64,000 nt of DNA from assembly GCA_965247385.1 (NCBI GenBank), contig CBDFHG010000002.1, forward strand, positions 310,001 through 374,000, given 5' to 3'. Origin of the DNA: Thermohalobaculum sp965247385. Lineage in GTDB: Bacteria; Pseudomonadota; Alphaproteobacteria; Rhodobacterales; Rhodobacteraceae. Positions 56,169-64,000 of this stretch are shown piece by piece. A model generated the notes under the pieces. It made no database searches. It was given only the letters and a program-made list of their open reading frames with translations, and had not been told where the DNA came from. The translations under genes and the position numbers were made by a program. The first letter of the stretch is position 1. Every line of letters starts with the position of its first letter.

Positions 56169-57311
56169 ATGGATGGGGCCATGAGCCCGGTGTTGGATGA
56201 CACCCGCTGGATGCGCTTGGCGCTGACACTGGCGACGCGCAGCTTGGGCCGGGTTGCGCCGAATCCCGCCGTTGGCGCTGTTCTGGTGAAGGATGGCCGG
56301 GTTCTCGGGCGTGGCGTCACCGCCGATGGCGGGCGGCCTCATGCCGAGGCCGTGGCGCTGGCCCAGGCCGGGCTGCGCTATGGGGCCGAGGCGCTGAAGG
56401 GCGCCACGGCTTACGTGACGCTGGAGCCCTGTGCCCATCATGGCCAGACCCCGCCCTGCGCCGAAGCGCTGATCGCGGCAGGGATCGCGCGGCTGGTCTG
56501 CCCGTTGCAGGATCCGGACCCGCGGGTCTCGGGCCAGGGTTTCGCCGCACTTCGCGCCGCCGGGGTTTTGGTCGAGGCCGGGTTGATGGAAACCGAAGCG
56601 CGGCGGCTCAATGCCGGGTTCCTGTCGCGGATCGAGCGCCGCAGCCCGCATCTGATCCTGAAAGTGGCGGCAACGTTGGACGGGCGGCTTGCGACGCGCA
56701 GCGGTGAGAGCCGCTGGATCACCGGGGCACCGGCGCGTGCAGTGGTGCATCTGATGCGCGCCCGATCGGACGCGGTGCTGATCGGCGCCGGGACGGCGCG
56801 GGCGGACGACCCGATGCTGGATGTTCGGAGCATGGGTCCCGCGGGTCGGGGGGCGGCGCAGCCGGTGCGGCTGGTCGCCGATGGCGGGTTATCACTGCCG
56901 CTGACCGGACGGCTGGCGGCGAGCGCGCGGGATATACCGGTACGGGTGCTGCACCGGCCCGGGGCGCCGGCCGAACGCCGCGCGGCGCTGGAGGGCCTGG
57001 GGGTCGGGACCGTCGAGGTGGCGGCGCACGAGGGTGGGCTGCTCGACATGTCGGAGGCGCTGCGGCTGTTGGCTAGGGACGGCATCACCCGGGTATTGTG
57101 CGAGGGTGGTGGAAAGCTGGCGGCGGCATTGCTGGCCGCCGGGCTGGTCGACGAGATCGCGCTCTTTACCGCCGGCAAGGCGTTCGGTGGCGACGGCGTG
57201 GCGGCGGTCGGCGCCTTCGGGCTCGACCGGCTGGCCGAGGCGCCTGGGTTTTATCTGGAGACGGTCGCGCCGGTTGGCGCCGATGTACTGTCCCTATGGC
57301 GCCGCCGGTGA
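56169..57311 (+). CDS. ribD: Riboflavin biosynthesis bifunctional deaminase/reductase RibD
   Basis: A 380-residue enzyme. The N-terminal deaminase has the zinc motif PHAEAVAL and EPCAHHGQTPPCAEAL; the C-terminal reductase domain includes LKVAATLDGRLATRSGESRW and VLCEGGGKLAAALLAAGLVD. It converts diaminohydroxyphosphoribosylaminopyrimidine to the ribitylaminouracil phosphate. An ATG at 56181 is an alternative start. Two opposite-strand genes follow it, breaking the usual ribD-ribE continuity. Confidence 0.95.
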   Translation: MDGAMSPVLDDTRWMRLALTLATRSLGRVAPNPAVGAVLVKDGRVLGRGVTADGGRPHAEAVALAQAGLRYGAEALKGATAYVTLEPCAHHGQTPPCAEALIAAGIARLVCPLQDPDPRVSGQGFAALRAAGVLVEAGLMETEARRLNAGFLSRIERRSPHLILKVAATLDGRLATRSGESRWITGAPARAVVHLMRARSDAVLIGAGTARADDPMLDVRSMGPAGRGAAQPVRLVADGGLSLPLTGRLAASARDIPVRVLHRPGAPAERRAALEGLGVGTVEVAAHEGGLLDMSEALRLLARDGITRVLCEGGGKLAAALLAAGLVDEIALFTAGKAFGGDGVAAVGAFGLDRLAEAPGFYLETVAPVGADVLSLWRRR

Positions 57312-57353
57312 TTGTACCAGGGCGGACCTCATTGCCCGCCCTTGTTGCCCGGT

Positions 57354-58472
57354 TCAGTACATTGTCAGCACCCTGGCCGACCCGGCGAAGGCGACCAGCG
57401 GCGCCACCGATTGCAGAACCTTCATCCATTTGGTGAACGGTGCCGAGGTCACATAGAGCGTGTCGCCATCGCGCATGATGAACTCGCGGACCAGGAACAA
57501 GCCACCCGGCCTGGTCAGGTCGAGCGGGTAGACGATCCGACGTGACCCCGTGACTGCCGCACCCGGCAGAACCGTGGCCGCGATCACGGTTGGCTCGTTG
57601 CGGAAAATGAACACGCCGGTTGGATCGGCGGTTGCGTCGATCAACCCGCCGACCGCGCCCATGGCCCGCTCGACCGAGAGATCGCGCACCGGGAATGGCA
57701 CCGTCGACGGCCGCCCGACCGCGCCGAGCGCCGTGAAGATACGCCGGTCACGCTCAGCAATAAGGGCGTCGCCGGCGTGCAGCGCAACGCCATTGGCCGG
57801 GTTGTCATAGAGATCCTGCACCCAGACCACGCCGGTGGTGCCGCCACGGCGCAGCTTGAGCCGGATCACCTCCGGATCCTCGGTCACACCCCCAGCCCGC
57901 GCCAGCATGGCCAGAAGTCGTTCGGTCGGACGTTCGATCGGATAAAGCGCCGGCGCGCGAATCCGGCCCTGGCCGTTGACCGGAAAGACATCGACCTGGG
58001 GATTCAAGGTCTTTTCGGCCAATCGCGCCCGAATCGTTTCGCGCAATTGCGCCAGGGACCGCCCGGCAGCGTGGATCAACCCGACATCGGGCACGAAGAT
58101 GAAACCCTTTTCGTCGACCTTCACATGGGGCAGCGGGGTCGCGCCGATGCCTTGGGAGTTCAGCAGCCCCTGGTCGATGTTCTCCCACACGGTGATCGCC
58201 ATGACGTCACCGGGGGCGACGGTGGCGGTGTTTTCGGCCCGGGCTTCGGTGAAGGTGACGGTGAAGCCGGAACGCTCGTCGATCCGGGCCGCATCGGCTA
58301 TGGCGGGGGTGACCCGGACGATATCGTATTGCAGGTCCGGGGGTGCGGGCGCCGTGACTTCGGAGTAGTCGGGACCGTTTCGCGGCAGGGCGCAGGCGCC
58401 GAGGCTGAGGGACAGCGCGACGGCAAGCCAGAGGCGAGAAAAACTAACAAGCGAGACCATCGCGACACTCAT
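57354..58472 (-). CDS. Outer-membrane polysaccharide export lipoprotein (Wza/KpsD-type)
   Basis: A 372-residue protein with a lipoprotein signal (LWLAVALSLSLGAC, lipobox Cys at about 27). The polysaccharide-export domain is visible as VAPGDVMAITVWENIDQG and VDEKGFIFVPDVGLIHAAGR, followed by SLBB-like segments and a C-terminal TKWMKVLQSVAPLVAF. Such proteins form the outer-membrane channel for capsule or exopolysaccharide. The adjacent KpsS-like fragment supports a capsule role. The rest of the export locus is not here. Confidence 0.85.
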   Translation of the reverse strand: MSVAMVSLVSFSRLWLAVALSLSLGACALPRNGPDYSEVTAPAPPDLQYDIVRVTPAIADAARIDERSGFTVTFTEARAENTATVAPGDVMAITVWENIDQGLLNSQGIGATPLPHVKVDEKGFIFVPDVGLIHAAGRSLAQLRETIRARLAEKTLNPQVDVFPVNGQGRIRAPALYPIERPTERLLAMLARAGGVTEDPEVIRLKLRRGGTTGVVWVQDLYDNPANGVALHAGDALIAERDRRIFTALGAVGRPSTVPFPVRDLSVERAMGAVGGLIDATADPTGVFIFRNEPTVIAATVLPGAAVTGSRRIVYPLDLTRPGGLFLVREFIMRDGDTLYVTSAPFTKWMKVLQSVAPLVAFAGSARVLTMY

Positions 58473-58514
58473 CGTTCTAAGGATGGCGTTGTGCGGAGCA
58501 ATCGTCGGGTGGCG

Positions 58515-59403
58515 TCAGACGGCGACCCTGTGCGGTTGCGGAACCTCATGCTTTTCGGCGGGAGCTGGCGGGCGGGACGCCGCGCCGTGCGCGACTGGGG
58601 TGGGAGACGGTTCAAGCGCCGGGGCTGCCGCCAGAACGCGGTCATAAGGGTCGGCGGGCGACAGCATCGCCGCTGGCAGCGTCTCGAGCAGGGCGGAAAT
58701 GCCGTCCCGGGAATAGAACGAGCCTTTCAATTGCGAAGTGACCGACAGGAATTGCCGGAACTGCCAATACGCCTGTTGGTCCGGGTGGCGTGGATCGGCG
58801 AAGAAGGCATCCAGCGCCTGCCCGGAGACCAGTCCGGGCTTGGCGTAAACCGCGCGCCCCAGCGCCGCCACCGGCAGGGCGCGCCACAGCGCCTGTTGCG
58901 CCGTTGTCGAGTTCACCGTGACCGCCGTCCGGGCACCGTCGAGGAGTGCGGTCAGGGTTGGCCCGCCGTCGAGGAGTATCACTCTCTCGGCCACGCCCGA
59001 TCGCTCCGCCGCCTCGGCGATGACCCGGCTCAACCGCTCGCGCCCGTCCTCGAAGGGATGCGACTTGAAGACCAGGAAATCCTCGGCTGCGCCGCCGCGG
59101 GCGAAGGCGCCAATGCAATCGTCAACGAAATCCGCCGATTTGCCGTAATCGGAATGTGCCTGCATCGAGCTGTCGAACGAGAGTTGCAGCAGCACCAGAT
59201 GATAGCAGCACCCGCTGGCCAGCAGCCGACGCGCCCGCTGGCCCTGCGAAAGGCGGCGCAGTGGCAACCCGGCCAGGCGTTGCAGGTAGTGCCCCAACTC
59301 GCGCCACAGGGTTTAGATCGCGGCGGCTGCGGTGGCGGCCGTAGCGGCGCGAGGGCAGCAGCAGGCGGGCATGATAAAGCGCCGAGTACCTCGTCCTGCA
59401 CAT
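58515..59403 (-). pseudogene. KpsS-like capsular polysaccharide protein, N-terminally broken
   Basis: The long frame from 59297 reads VLLQLSFDSSMQAHSDYGKS, then FLVFKSHPFEDGRERLSRVI, TVNSTTAQQALWRALPVAA and FADPRHPDQQAYWQFRQFL, typical of the second half of capsule polysaccharide (KpsS/KpsC-type) proteins. Just upstream, another frame from 59403 holds SALYHARLLLPSRRYGRHRS, which belongs before it; a shift near 59310 separates them. The first half of the gene is missing. It faces ribE across 130 bp. Confidence 0.7.
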
Positions 59404-59535
59404 GGTTCCGGGCTATCATGGTGTCAGTTAATGAATTGCTTACGCTGCCACACCTTGCCGGGCGCGGCGGCATTCTGTATCGCTGGCCGCAGAAAAACCC
59501 GAGGCCACCCCCCGAGGTCAACCTAGGACACCGGC

Positions 59536-60138
59536 ATGTTCACCGGAATCATACGCGAGGTCGGCACCCTCCTCTCCCGCAGGGAGGCTGGCGACACCTA
59601 TCTGCGCATTGCCTGCCAGCGGGCGCACGAGACCATCGAGATTGGTGCCTCGATCGCCTGTAACGGCATCTGCCTGACGGTGATGGAAGCCGGGAAGAAC
59701 GGCGACCAGAGCTGGTTCGACGTAGCGGCGTCGGCCGAGACCAAGGCCAGGACCACGCTGGGCGGCTGGCAGCAGGGCCAGCGGATCAACCTGGAACCTG
59801 CGCTGCGGCTGGGCGACGAGATGGGCGGGCATATTGTTTCCGGACATGTCGACGGGGTCGGCGAGATCACCGGCATCCGGGCCGAAGGGGATAGCCACCG
59901 GCTGACGCTGCGCGCGCCCGAGGCCTTGGCAAAATTCATCGCCACCAAGGGTTCGATATGCGTCGATGGCATCTCGCTGACTGTGAACGAGGTGGAGGGC
60001 GCAAGCTTCGGGGTGAACATTATCCCCCATACCTGGTCGGTCACCAGCCTCGCCGGGGTGGAGCCGGGCGGGCAAGTCAATCTGGAAATTGATCTGCTGG
60101 CGCGCTATGTCGCCCGTCTGAACGAAATGGTGGGCTGA
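59536..60138 (+). CDS. ribE: Riboflavin synthase, alpha subunit
   Basis: A 200-residue enzyme made of two lumazine-binding repeats. The start MFTGIIREVGTLLSR is invariant in the family, repeat 1 has ACNGICLTVMEAG and repeat 2 GGHIVSGHVDGVGEITGI with GSICVDGISLTVNEVE. It joins two dimethylribityllumazine molecules to riboflavin. No FMN riboswitch pattern was found in the preceding 130 bp. ribBA begins 26 bp later. Confidence 0.95.
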   Translation: MFTGIIREVGTLLSRREAGDTYLRIACQRAHETIEIGASIACNGICLTVMEAGKNGDQSWFDVAASAETKARTTLGGWQQGQRINLEPALRLGDEMGGHIVSGHVDGVGEITGIRAEGDSHRLTLRAPEALAKFIATKGSICVDGISLTVNEVEGASFGVNIIPHTWSVTSLAGVEPGGQVNLEIDLLARYVARLNEMVG

Positions 60139-60164
60139 GCGGCCACCAATTTCTACCGGAGTCG

Positions 60165-61283
60165 ATGATGAGCGGTACCGATTACAGCGATTACATCTCC
60201 AAGGTCTCCGAGATCATCGAGGAGGCCCGCAACGGTCGCATGTTCATCCTCGTCGACCACGAAGACCGGGAGAATGAGGGCGACCTGGTGGTGCCGGCCC
60301 AGATGGCAACGCCTGATGCAGTGAATTTCATGGCGATCCACGGCCGTGGCCTGATCTGCCTGGCGATGGAGCCGGAACGGCTGGATGCGCTGGGCCTGCC
60401 GATGATGGCAACAGCCAACCAGTCGCGCCACGAGACCGCCTTCACGGTTTCGATCGAGGCTCGCGAGGGGGTCACCACCGGGATCTCGGCCCATGATCGG
60501 GCGCGCACCATCGCGGTCGCCATCGACCCGCATTCCGGCCCGGCGGATATCGCCACGCCGGGGCATGTGTTTCCGCTGCGCGCCCGCGAGGGCGGTGTGC
60601 TGATGCGGGCCGGGCATACCGAGGCGGCGGTCGATGTTGCCCGGCTGGCGGGGCTGAACCCGTCGTCGGTGATCTGCGAGGTGATGAAGGACGACGGCAC
60701 CATGGCGCGCCTGCCCGACCTGGCCGCTTTCGCCCAGCGCCATAACCTGAAGATCGGCACCATCTCGGACCTGATTGCCTATCGCCGCCGACATGACAGC
60801 CTGGTGCGTCAGGCTGCACGCAAGACCATTTCCTCGACCATCGGCGGCGAATGGGACGTGCGAATCTTCCACGACCAGACCGAGGGCGCCGAGCACATTT
60901 CCCTGGTGAAAGGTGAAATCCGTGACGGCGAGCCGGTGTTGGTGCGGATGCATGTTGTCGACCCGCTGGAGGACCTGCTGGCGTTGAACCCGGAGCGTTG
61001 GCAGCAAGTGCCCGATTCGATGGCCGTGATCGCTGCCGAAGGGCGCGGCGCCATCGTGCTGTTGCACGACATGACGCCGAACGCGCTGGCGGCCAAGCTG
61101 CGCAGTGAAGGCACTTCGCTGAAGAAGCTGCGGCAATACGGAGTGGGGGCGCAGATCCTTGGCGCGCTAGGGGTATCGGAGATGATCATGGTGACCAACT
61201 CGCCGGCGCCCAAGGTGGTGGGGCTCGAAGGTTATGGAATTTCCATTGTCGGGGTCCGGCCAATCCCGAGACGCGGAGACTGA
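60165..61283 (+). CDS. ribBA: 3,4-dihydroxy-2-butanone 4-phosphate synthase with degenerate GTP cyclohydrolase II-like domain
   Basis: A 372-residue protein. The N-terminal about 210 residues are a full DHBP synthase: DHEDRENEGDLVVPA acidic loop, RHETAFTVSIEAREGVTTG and VFPLRAREGGVLMRAGHTEA. The C-terminal domain follows the GTP cyclohydrolase II fold (TLKKLR-like SLKKLRQYGVGAQIL) but lacks the zinc-binding Cys motif (GDxxGSxxCDC) and other catalytic residues, so it is probably not a cyclohydrolase. A true RibA must be encoded elsewhere. The downstream ribH ATG follows the stop by 1 bp. Confidence 0.93.
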   Translation: MMSGTDYSDYISKVSEIIEEARNGRMFILVDHEDRENEGDLVVPAQMATPDAVNFMAIHGRGLICLAMEPERLDALGLPMMATANQSRHETAFTVSIEAREGVTTGISAHDRARTIAVAIDPHSGPADIATPGHVFPLRAREGGVLMRAGHTEAAVDVARLAGLNPSSVICEVMKDDGTMARLPDLAAFAQRHNLKIGTISDLIAYRRRHDSLVRQAARKTISSTIGGEWDVRIFHDQTEGAEHISLVKGEIRDGEPVLVRMHVVDPLEDLLALNPERWQQVPDSMAVIAAEGRGAIVLLHDMTPNALAAKLRSEGTSLKKLRQYGVGAQILGALGVSEMIMVTNSPAPKVVGLEGYGISIVGVRPIPRRGD

Positions 61284-61284
61284 G

Positions 61285-61839
61285 ATGGCAGCACCGACCG
61301 ATCCTGGCACCCTGCCCTCACCAACGTTGTCGCCATCGCCGCGCGTTGCGATCGTGGCAGCGCCATTTTACCGCAAGATCGCCGACGGGTTGATCGCCGG
61401 GGCACGCGCCGTGCTGGATGCCGCGGGTGCCGAGCATGAACTGATCGAGGTCCCCGGTGCGCTGGAGGTTCCGGTGGCGATCCGGCTGGCGGCCGAAAGC
61501 GGCGCCTTCGAGGGGTATGTGGCGCTGGGCTGCGTGATTCGTGGCGAGACCACCCATTACGAAACAGTGTGCAATGATTCGTCGCGCGCACTGATGTTGC
61601 TGGGAGTCGAGCGCGGATTGGCCATCGGCAACGGCATCCTGACCTGCGAAACCATGGCCCAGGCCGAGCTCCGGTCCGATCCGGGCGAGATGGACAAGGG
61701 CGGGGGCGCGGCCGCGGCAACGCTGCATCTGATCGCGCTGGCCCGGCGCTTCCGGGGCCCGCCGGGCCGTGAACAGGCGGCGCCCGGCAACGCCGATATT
61801 TTTCTGGCCACCACCGCCAGCCAGCCCGGGACCACATAA
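61285..61839 (+). CDS. ribH: 6,7-dimethyl-8-ribityllumazine synthase
   Basis: A 184-residue enzyme of the RibH family. Visible blocks are RVAIVAAPFYRKIADGLIAG, ELIEVPGALEVPVAIRLAA, ALGCVIRGETTHYETVCND (with catalytic His) and GNGILTCET. The C-terminal about 30 residues are a low-complexity extension. The ATG at 61285 is preceded by CGGAGACTGAG. It condenses the RibB product with ribitylaminouracil. nusB starts 1 bp after its stop. Confidence 0.94.
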   Translation: MAAPTDPGTLPSPTLSPSPRVAIVAAPFYRKIADGLIAGARAVLDAAGAEHELIEVPGALEVPVAIRLAAESGAFEGYVALGCVIRGETTHYETVCNDSSRALMLLGVERGLAIGNGILTCETMAQAELRSDPGEMDKGGGAAAATLHLIALARRFRGPPGREQAAPGNADIFLATTASQPGTT

Positions 61840-61840
61840 G

Positions 61841-62332
61841 ATGACCTCTAAGACCAGGGAAAACACGCGGCTGGCGCGCTCCGCCGCGCGACTGGCGGCA
61901 GTGCAGGCGCTCTACCAGATGGAGATCGCGGGTACCGATTGGAAAGCGGTTCGGCGCGAGTTCGAGGATTACCGCCTGGGCGCCGAAATCGAGGGCGCGC
62001 AATACCGCGAGGCGGATGTGGCGTTGTTCCGGGATATCCTGAAAGGTGTCGTGGATCGCCAGGCGGCGATCGACCAACTGACCGACCGGGCGTTGGTAAA
62101 GAAATGGCCGCTGGGCCGGATCGATGCCACCCTGCGCGCCGTCTTCCGGGCGGCAGGCCACGAGTTGACGGCGCGACCCGATATCCCACCCAAGGTCAGC
62201 ATTGTTGAATATATCGATGTAACAAAAGCCTTTTTCGAAAACAGAAAAGAAGCTAAGTTCGTCAATGCCGTGCTGGACCACATGGCGCGCGAGGTACGGC
62301 CCGAGGCGTTTTTGGAGGGTAGAGAAGAATAA
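61841..62332 (+). CDS. nusB: Transcription antitermination factor NusB
   Basis: A 163-residue all-helical RNA-binding protein with RSAARLAAVQALYQMEIAGT, LTDRALVKKWPLGRIDATLR and IVEYIDVTKAFFENRKEAKF then VNAVLDHMARE. It forms the rRNA antitermination complex with NusE (S10) on boxA. The ribH-nusB pairing is conserved in proteobacteria. thiL, the common next gene, is replaced by IS remnants. Confidence 0.95.
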   Translation: MTSKTRENTRLARSAARLAAVQALYQMEIAGTDWKAVRREFEDYRLGAEIEGAQYREADVALFRDILKGVVDRQAAIDQLTDRALVKKWPLGRIDATLRAVFRAAGHELTARPDIPPKVSIVEYIDVTKAFFENRKEAKFVNAVLDHMAREVRPEAFLEGREE

Positions 62333-62427
62333 TTCAAACTCGTAAAACCAGCGCGACAGCACCCATCGACGAACACGCCGGTTCAAATTCAAGGGGCTGA
62401 CCCAGATAACTCATTTTTGGAGTTATC

Positions 62428-62580
62428 ATGGAAACTATGCGCAGGAGTCGTCTCAGCCCCTATAATCAAGATCGTTTGATCGCGCATTTTGTGTCTGGAT
62501 CGACGGCGCTTACAGCGGCCAGTCTGTGTGGCGTGAACCGCAAGACAGCCGGTTACTTTTTCCGCGTCTGCGTGAGATGA
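62428..62580 (+). pseudogene. IS1595-family (IS1016-type) transposase, N-terminal fragment
   Basis: The frame METMRRSRLSPYNQDRLIAH continues FVSGSTALTAASLCGVNRKT; the family has RKSRLSxxKQxxLIExFVAGTTARTAAxLxGVNRxTAxxYFHRLR. One or two bases are missing before CGTCTGCGT, which would encode the RLR. Upstream 62388-62427 carries GGGGCTGACCCAGATAACTC, like an IS1016 terminal repeat. It is cut at 62581 by an IS66 relic. Confidence 0.7.
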
Positions 62581-62581
62581 T

Positions 62582-62770
62582 GTAATTACCCAGGTTGTTT
62601 TCAGGCGTATTTCAGGGTTGCGATAATCTGGTCATCTGGTTTCATCAAGGTTTCGATGATGTTCCATCCTTGTTTTCAAGCCGTTGTGATGACGCTGTGC
62701 GGGGTAGCAAAATCCTCTGCGCCTTGTTCTGATCGGAAGCCTCCCGATATTTTCTGGCGTAGCTTTGTGA
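62582..62770 (-). pseudogene. IS66-type transposase 3' end with right terminal repeat (relic)
   Basis: Minus-strand reading from 62770: KLRQKISGGFRSEQGAEDFA, then SVITTA, an in-frame TGA where Arg is expected, KQGWNIIETLMKPDDQIIAT and LKYA with a stop at 62609. The end GTAATTACCCAGGTTG at 62582 corresponds to the right repeat of the element at 45273, with two substitutions. It preserves C-terminal codons that the copy at 45342 has lost. Confidence 0.8.
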
Positions 62771-62785
62771 ACAGGCGTGGAGTAA

Positions 62786-62841
62786 GGCCCCCCTGTATCG
62801 GGGTAATCGGCGTCCAAACGGGGCCCCCTTGATACGAGGGT
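62786..62841. repeat. Two imperfect direct repeats at the IS21-type left end
   Basis: GGCCCCCCTGTATCGGGGT (62786-62804) and GGCCCCCTTGATACGAGGGT (62822-62841) share 15 or so positions. IS21-family ends contain repeated transposase-binding sites just before istA, which begins at 62890, so these are probably IstA sites. Confidence 0.5.
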
Positions 62842-62889
62842 CCATTGTGCTTCCGGAGCAATTCGGGAGCAAAGACTGGGATACTGGTT

Positions 62890-63480
62890 GTGGAGACGAT
62901 CGCGAAGATCCGCCGCGCATATTTTCATCAGGAGAAGCCGATCAAGCAGATTTGCCGGGAGTTGAAGCTCTCCCGGAAGGTCGTCCGCAAGGTGATCCGG
63001 TCAGGCAAGACCGAGTTCACCTGCGAGCGATCTGTTCAGCCTATGCCGAGCGGACCGAGTTCTGGCAGGAAGGACGTGTCGTCGGTCAGCACGCGCGCGT
63101 GTTCGGGCGAGGCAACACGGTCTATGACCCCTGGCACTACGTTTCGGCGCCGGCCCGCAAGCCCGGCGCCCGGCGCAACGGCGCGCCATTCAAGGACCGG
63201 GTGCTGCCGTCGTCCCTGAAGCGGGTACGCCGGAAGCTCCAGGGCGTCGCGAACGGCAACCGCCAGATGGTCGAGATTCTCAGCGCTGCACTGAGCGATG
63301 GCCTCCCGGCGGTAGAGGCCGCCGGTGCCGAAGCGCTCAGAGAAAGCGTCCATTCGCCCGACGTCATTCTCAACATCCTGGCCCGGCGCCGGGAACCGGG
63401 ACCGCCAGCAATGATCGCACCGCCTGATGCGCTGCGCCTCACCCATGAACCTGCGGTGGATTGCGCGCGCTACGACAAAC
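62890..63480 (+). pseudogene. IS21-family transposase IstA with a large internal deletion
   Basis: The first about 50 codons from a GTG at 62890 read VETIAKIRRAYFHQEKPIKQ and ICRELKLSRKVVRKVIRSG, the helix-turn-helix start of IstA. A shifted frame then carries NTVYDPWHYVSAPARKPGAR, MVEILSAALSDGLPAVEAAG and LNILARRREPGPP, the C-terminus of IstA. The whole DDE core between them is missing. G+C-rich like the chromosome. Confidence 0.8.
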
Positions 63481-64000
63481 TCAGGAGGCCCGGGAATGGA
63501 ACGATCCGCTCGCCATCGTCCTCGGACCGATGGCGGACAATGGCTCGCCCTGGAAGCAATGGGAAAGCCAAAGCTCTACGGCATGAAGGCCGCCGACTGG
63601 CAGACGATCAACAGGAGTGCTATTACTACCGCTAAGTCTCTGCTCTTCATAATGTCATTCCTTTCGGTCTCATCAACCAACTCGGTAGCACACCGAGCGA
63701 GGGGTGTTGCACTTCGCTGTGGAATTCAGGGTGGGTGAGCATCGGGCGGCGCAGATTTCGAATTGAAGCAGGTTTCACTGGATTTGTCAGGATGTCTCTT
63801 TTCGGTTTCAGGGCTGGATCTTGCAGTCGTCCTTGGAGCATGGGCCGCCGTCACGCTGTCCCTGTTCTGGCCTATCGTCGATCGCGGCGGCCCCACGGAT
63901 AAGACTTTGAGAGTGCGAGCGCGTCGCTTACCCTCGCGGTCATGCTGATCACTCCGCCCCGAGTCGTGCCACCCTCACGACCCCTGACGATCCCCGAGGT
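63481..64000. other. Terminal stretch with a possible istB start and no confident gene
   Basis: After istA, 63496-63640 reads in one frame MERSARHRPRTDGGQWLALE and then MGKPKLYGMKAA, the latter resembling the LGxLxLxGMxxA start of IstB, but it ends early. From 63650 to the window end no supported gene was found; the remaining frames look like chance or heavily degraded IS DNA. Confidence 0.35.

Noticed and set aside
59404..59535. FMN riboswitch before ribE
   Set aside because: The conserved RFN motifs could not be found by eye; the spacer reads as degraded KpsS gene DNA.
63427..63948. Open frames at the right edge of the window
   Set aside because: No motif, ribosome-binding site or family resemblance; probably degraded mobile DNA.

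Overview
The window is a G+C-rich stretch of an alphaproteobacterial chromosome, probably a Rhodospirillales-like organism; the order-level placement is an inference. The alphaproteobacterial signs are the ntrBC-ntrYX-trkA-trkH-hfq-hflX block, a fused ispDF gene, the short form of prolyl-tRNA synthetase, the series glyA / nrdR / ribD / ribE / ribBA / ribH / nusB, and a lone DnaA-like Hda protein beside ppk-ppx.

Layout. 1-3386: end of a drug/metabolite transporter, then a leftward trio (2-hydroxyacid dehydrogenase, M20 amidohydrolase, MOSC protein). 3423-4165: IS66 relic and a dispersed hairpin repeat. 4166-15300: one leftward block for nitrogen sensing (NtrB/NtrC, NtrY/NtrX), K+ uptake (TrkA/TrkH) and Hfq/HflX. 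15472-21481: ispDF, pgpA, cinA, a frameshifted PNPOx-type gene, a dead IS630, coq10, an alpha/beta hydrolase and hpt. 21590-33510 is an accessory graveyard of nested, mostly broken elements: an IS1595-type element with a perfect 8-bp target duplication sits inside an IS30 transposase gene; an ISL3-like element holds unrelated cargo; an IS1182-like element lies against a Tn3-family transposase tail; there is a broken HigBA toxin-antitoxin locus, an hsdR tail, an intact agmatinase and a frameshifted K+ channel.

33636-41567 is a visibly lower-G+C catabolic island: a sulfolactaldehyde-reductase-like dehydrogenase and an aldehyde dehydrogenase transcribed leftward, diverging from a DctP-DctQ-DctM TRAP transporter and a GntR/UTRA regulator. 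A 19-bp perfect inverted repeat in the divergent promoter region is the likely operator. The island is damaged: dctP is split by a 1447-bp IS66 derivative and the aldehyde dehydrogenase carries two frameshifts.

41800-62332 returns to core genes: lolD-lolC-proS, another IS66 copy with a perfect target duplication, ppk-ppx-hda-AI-2E exporter, nadK, glyA, nrdR, and a riboflavin/nusB cluster interrupted between ribD and ribE by two opposite-strand surface-polysaccharide genes. From 62388 to the end the window is again IS remnants (IS1016-type, IS66, IS21).

The many frameshifts, nonsense codons and IS relics suggest a genome under IS expansion and gene decay, although some single-base frameshifts in homopolymers could be sequencing or assembly errors.
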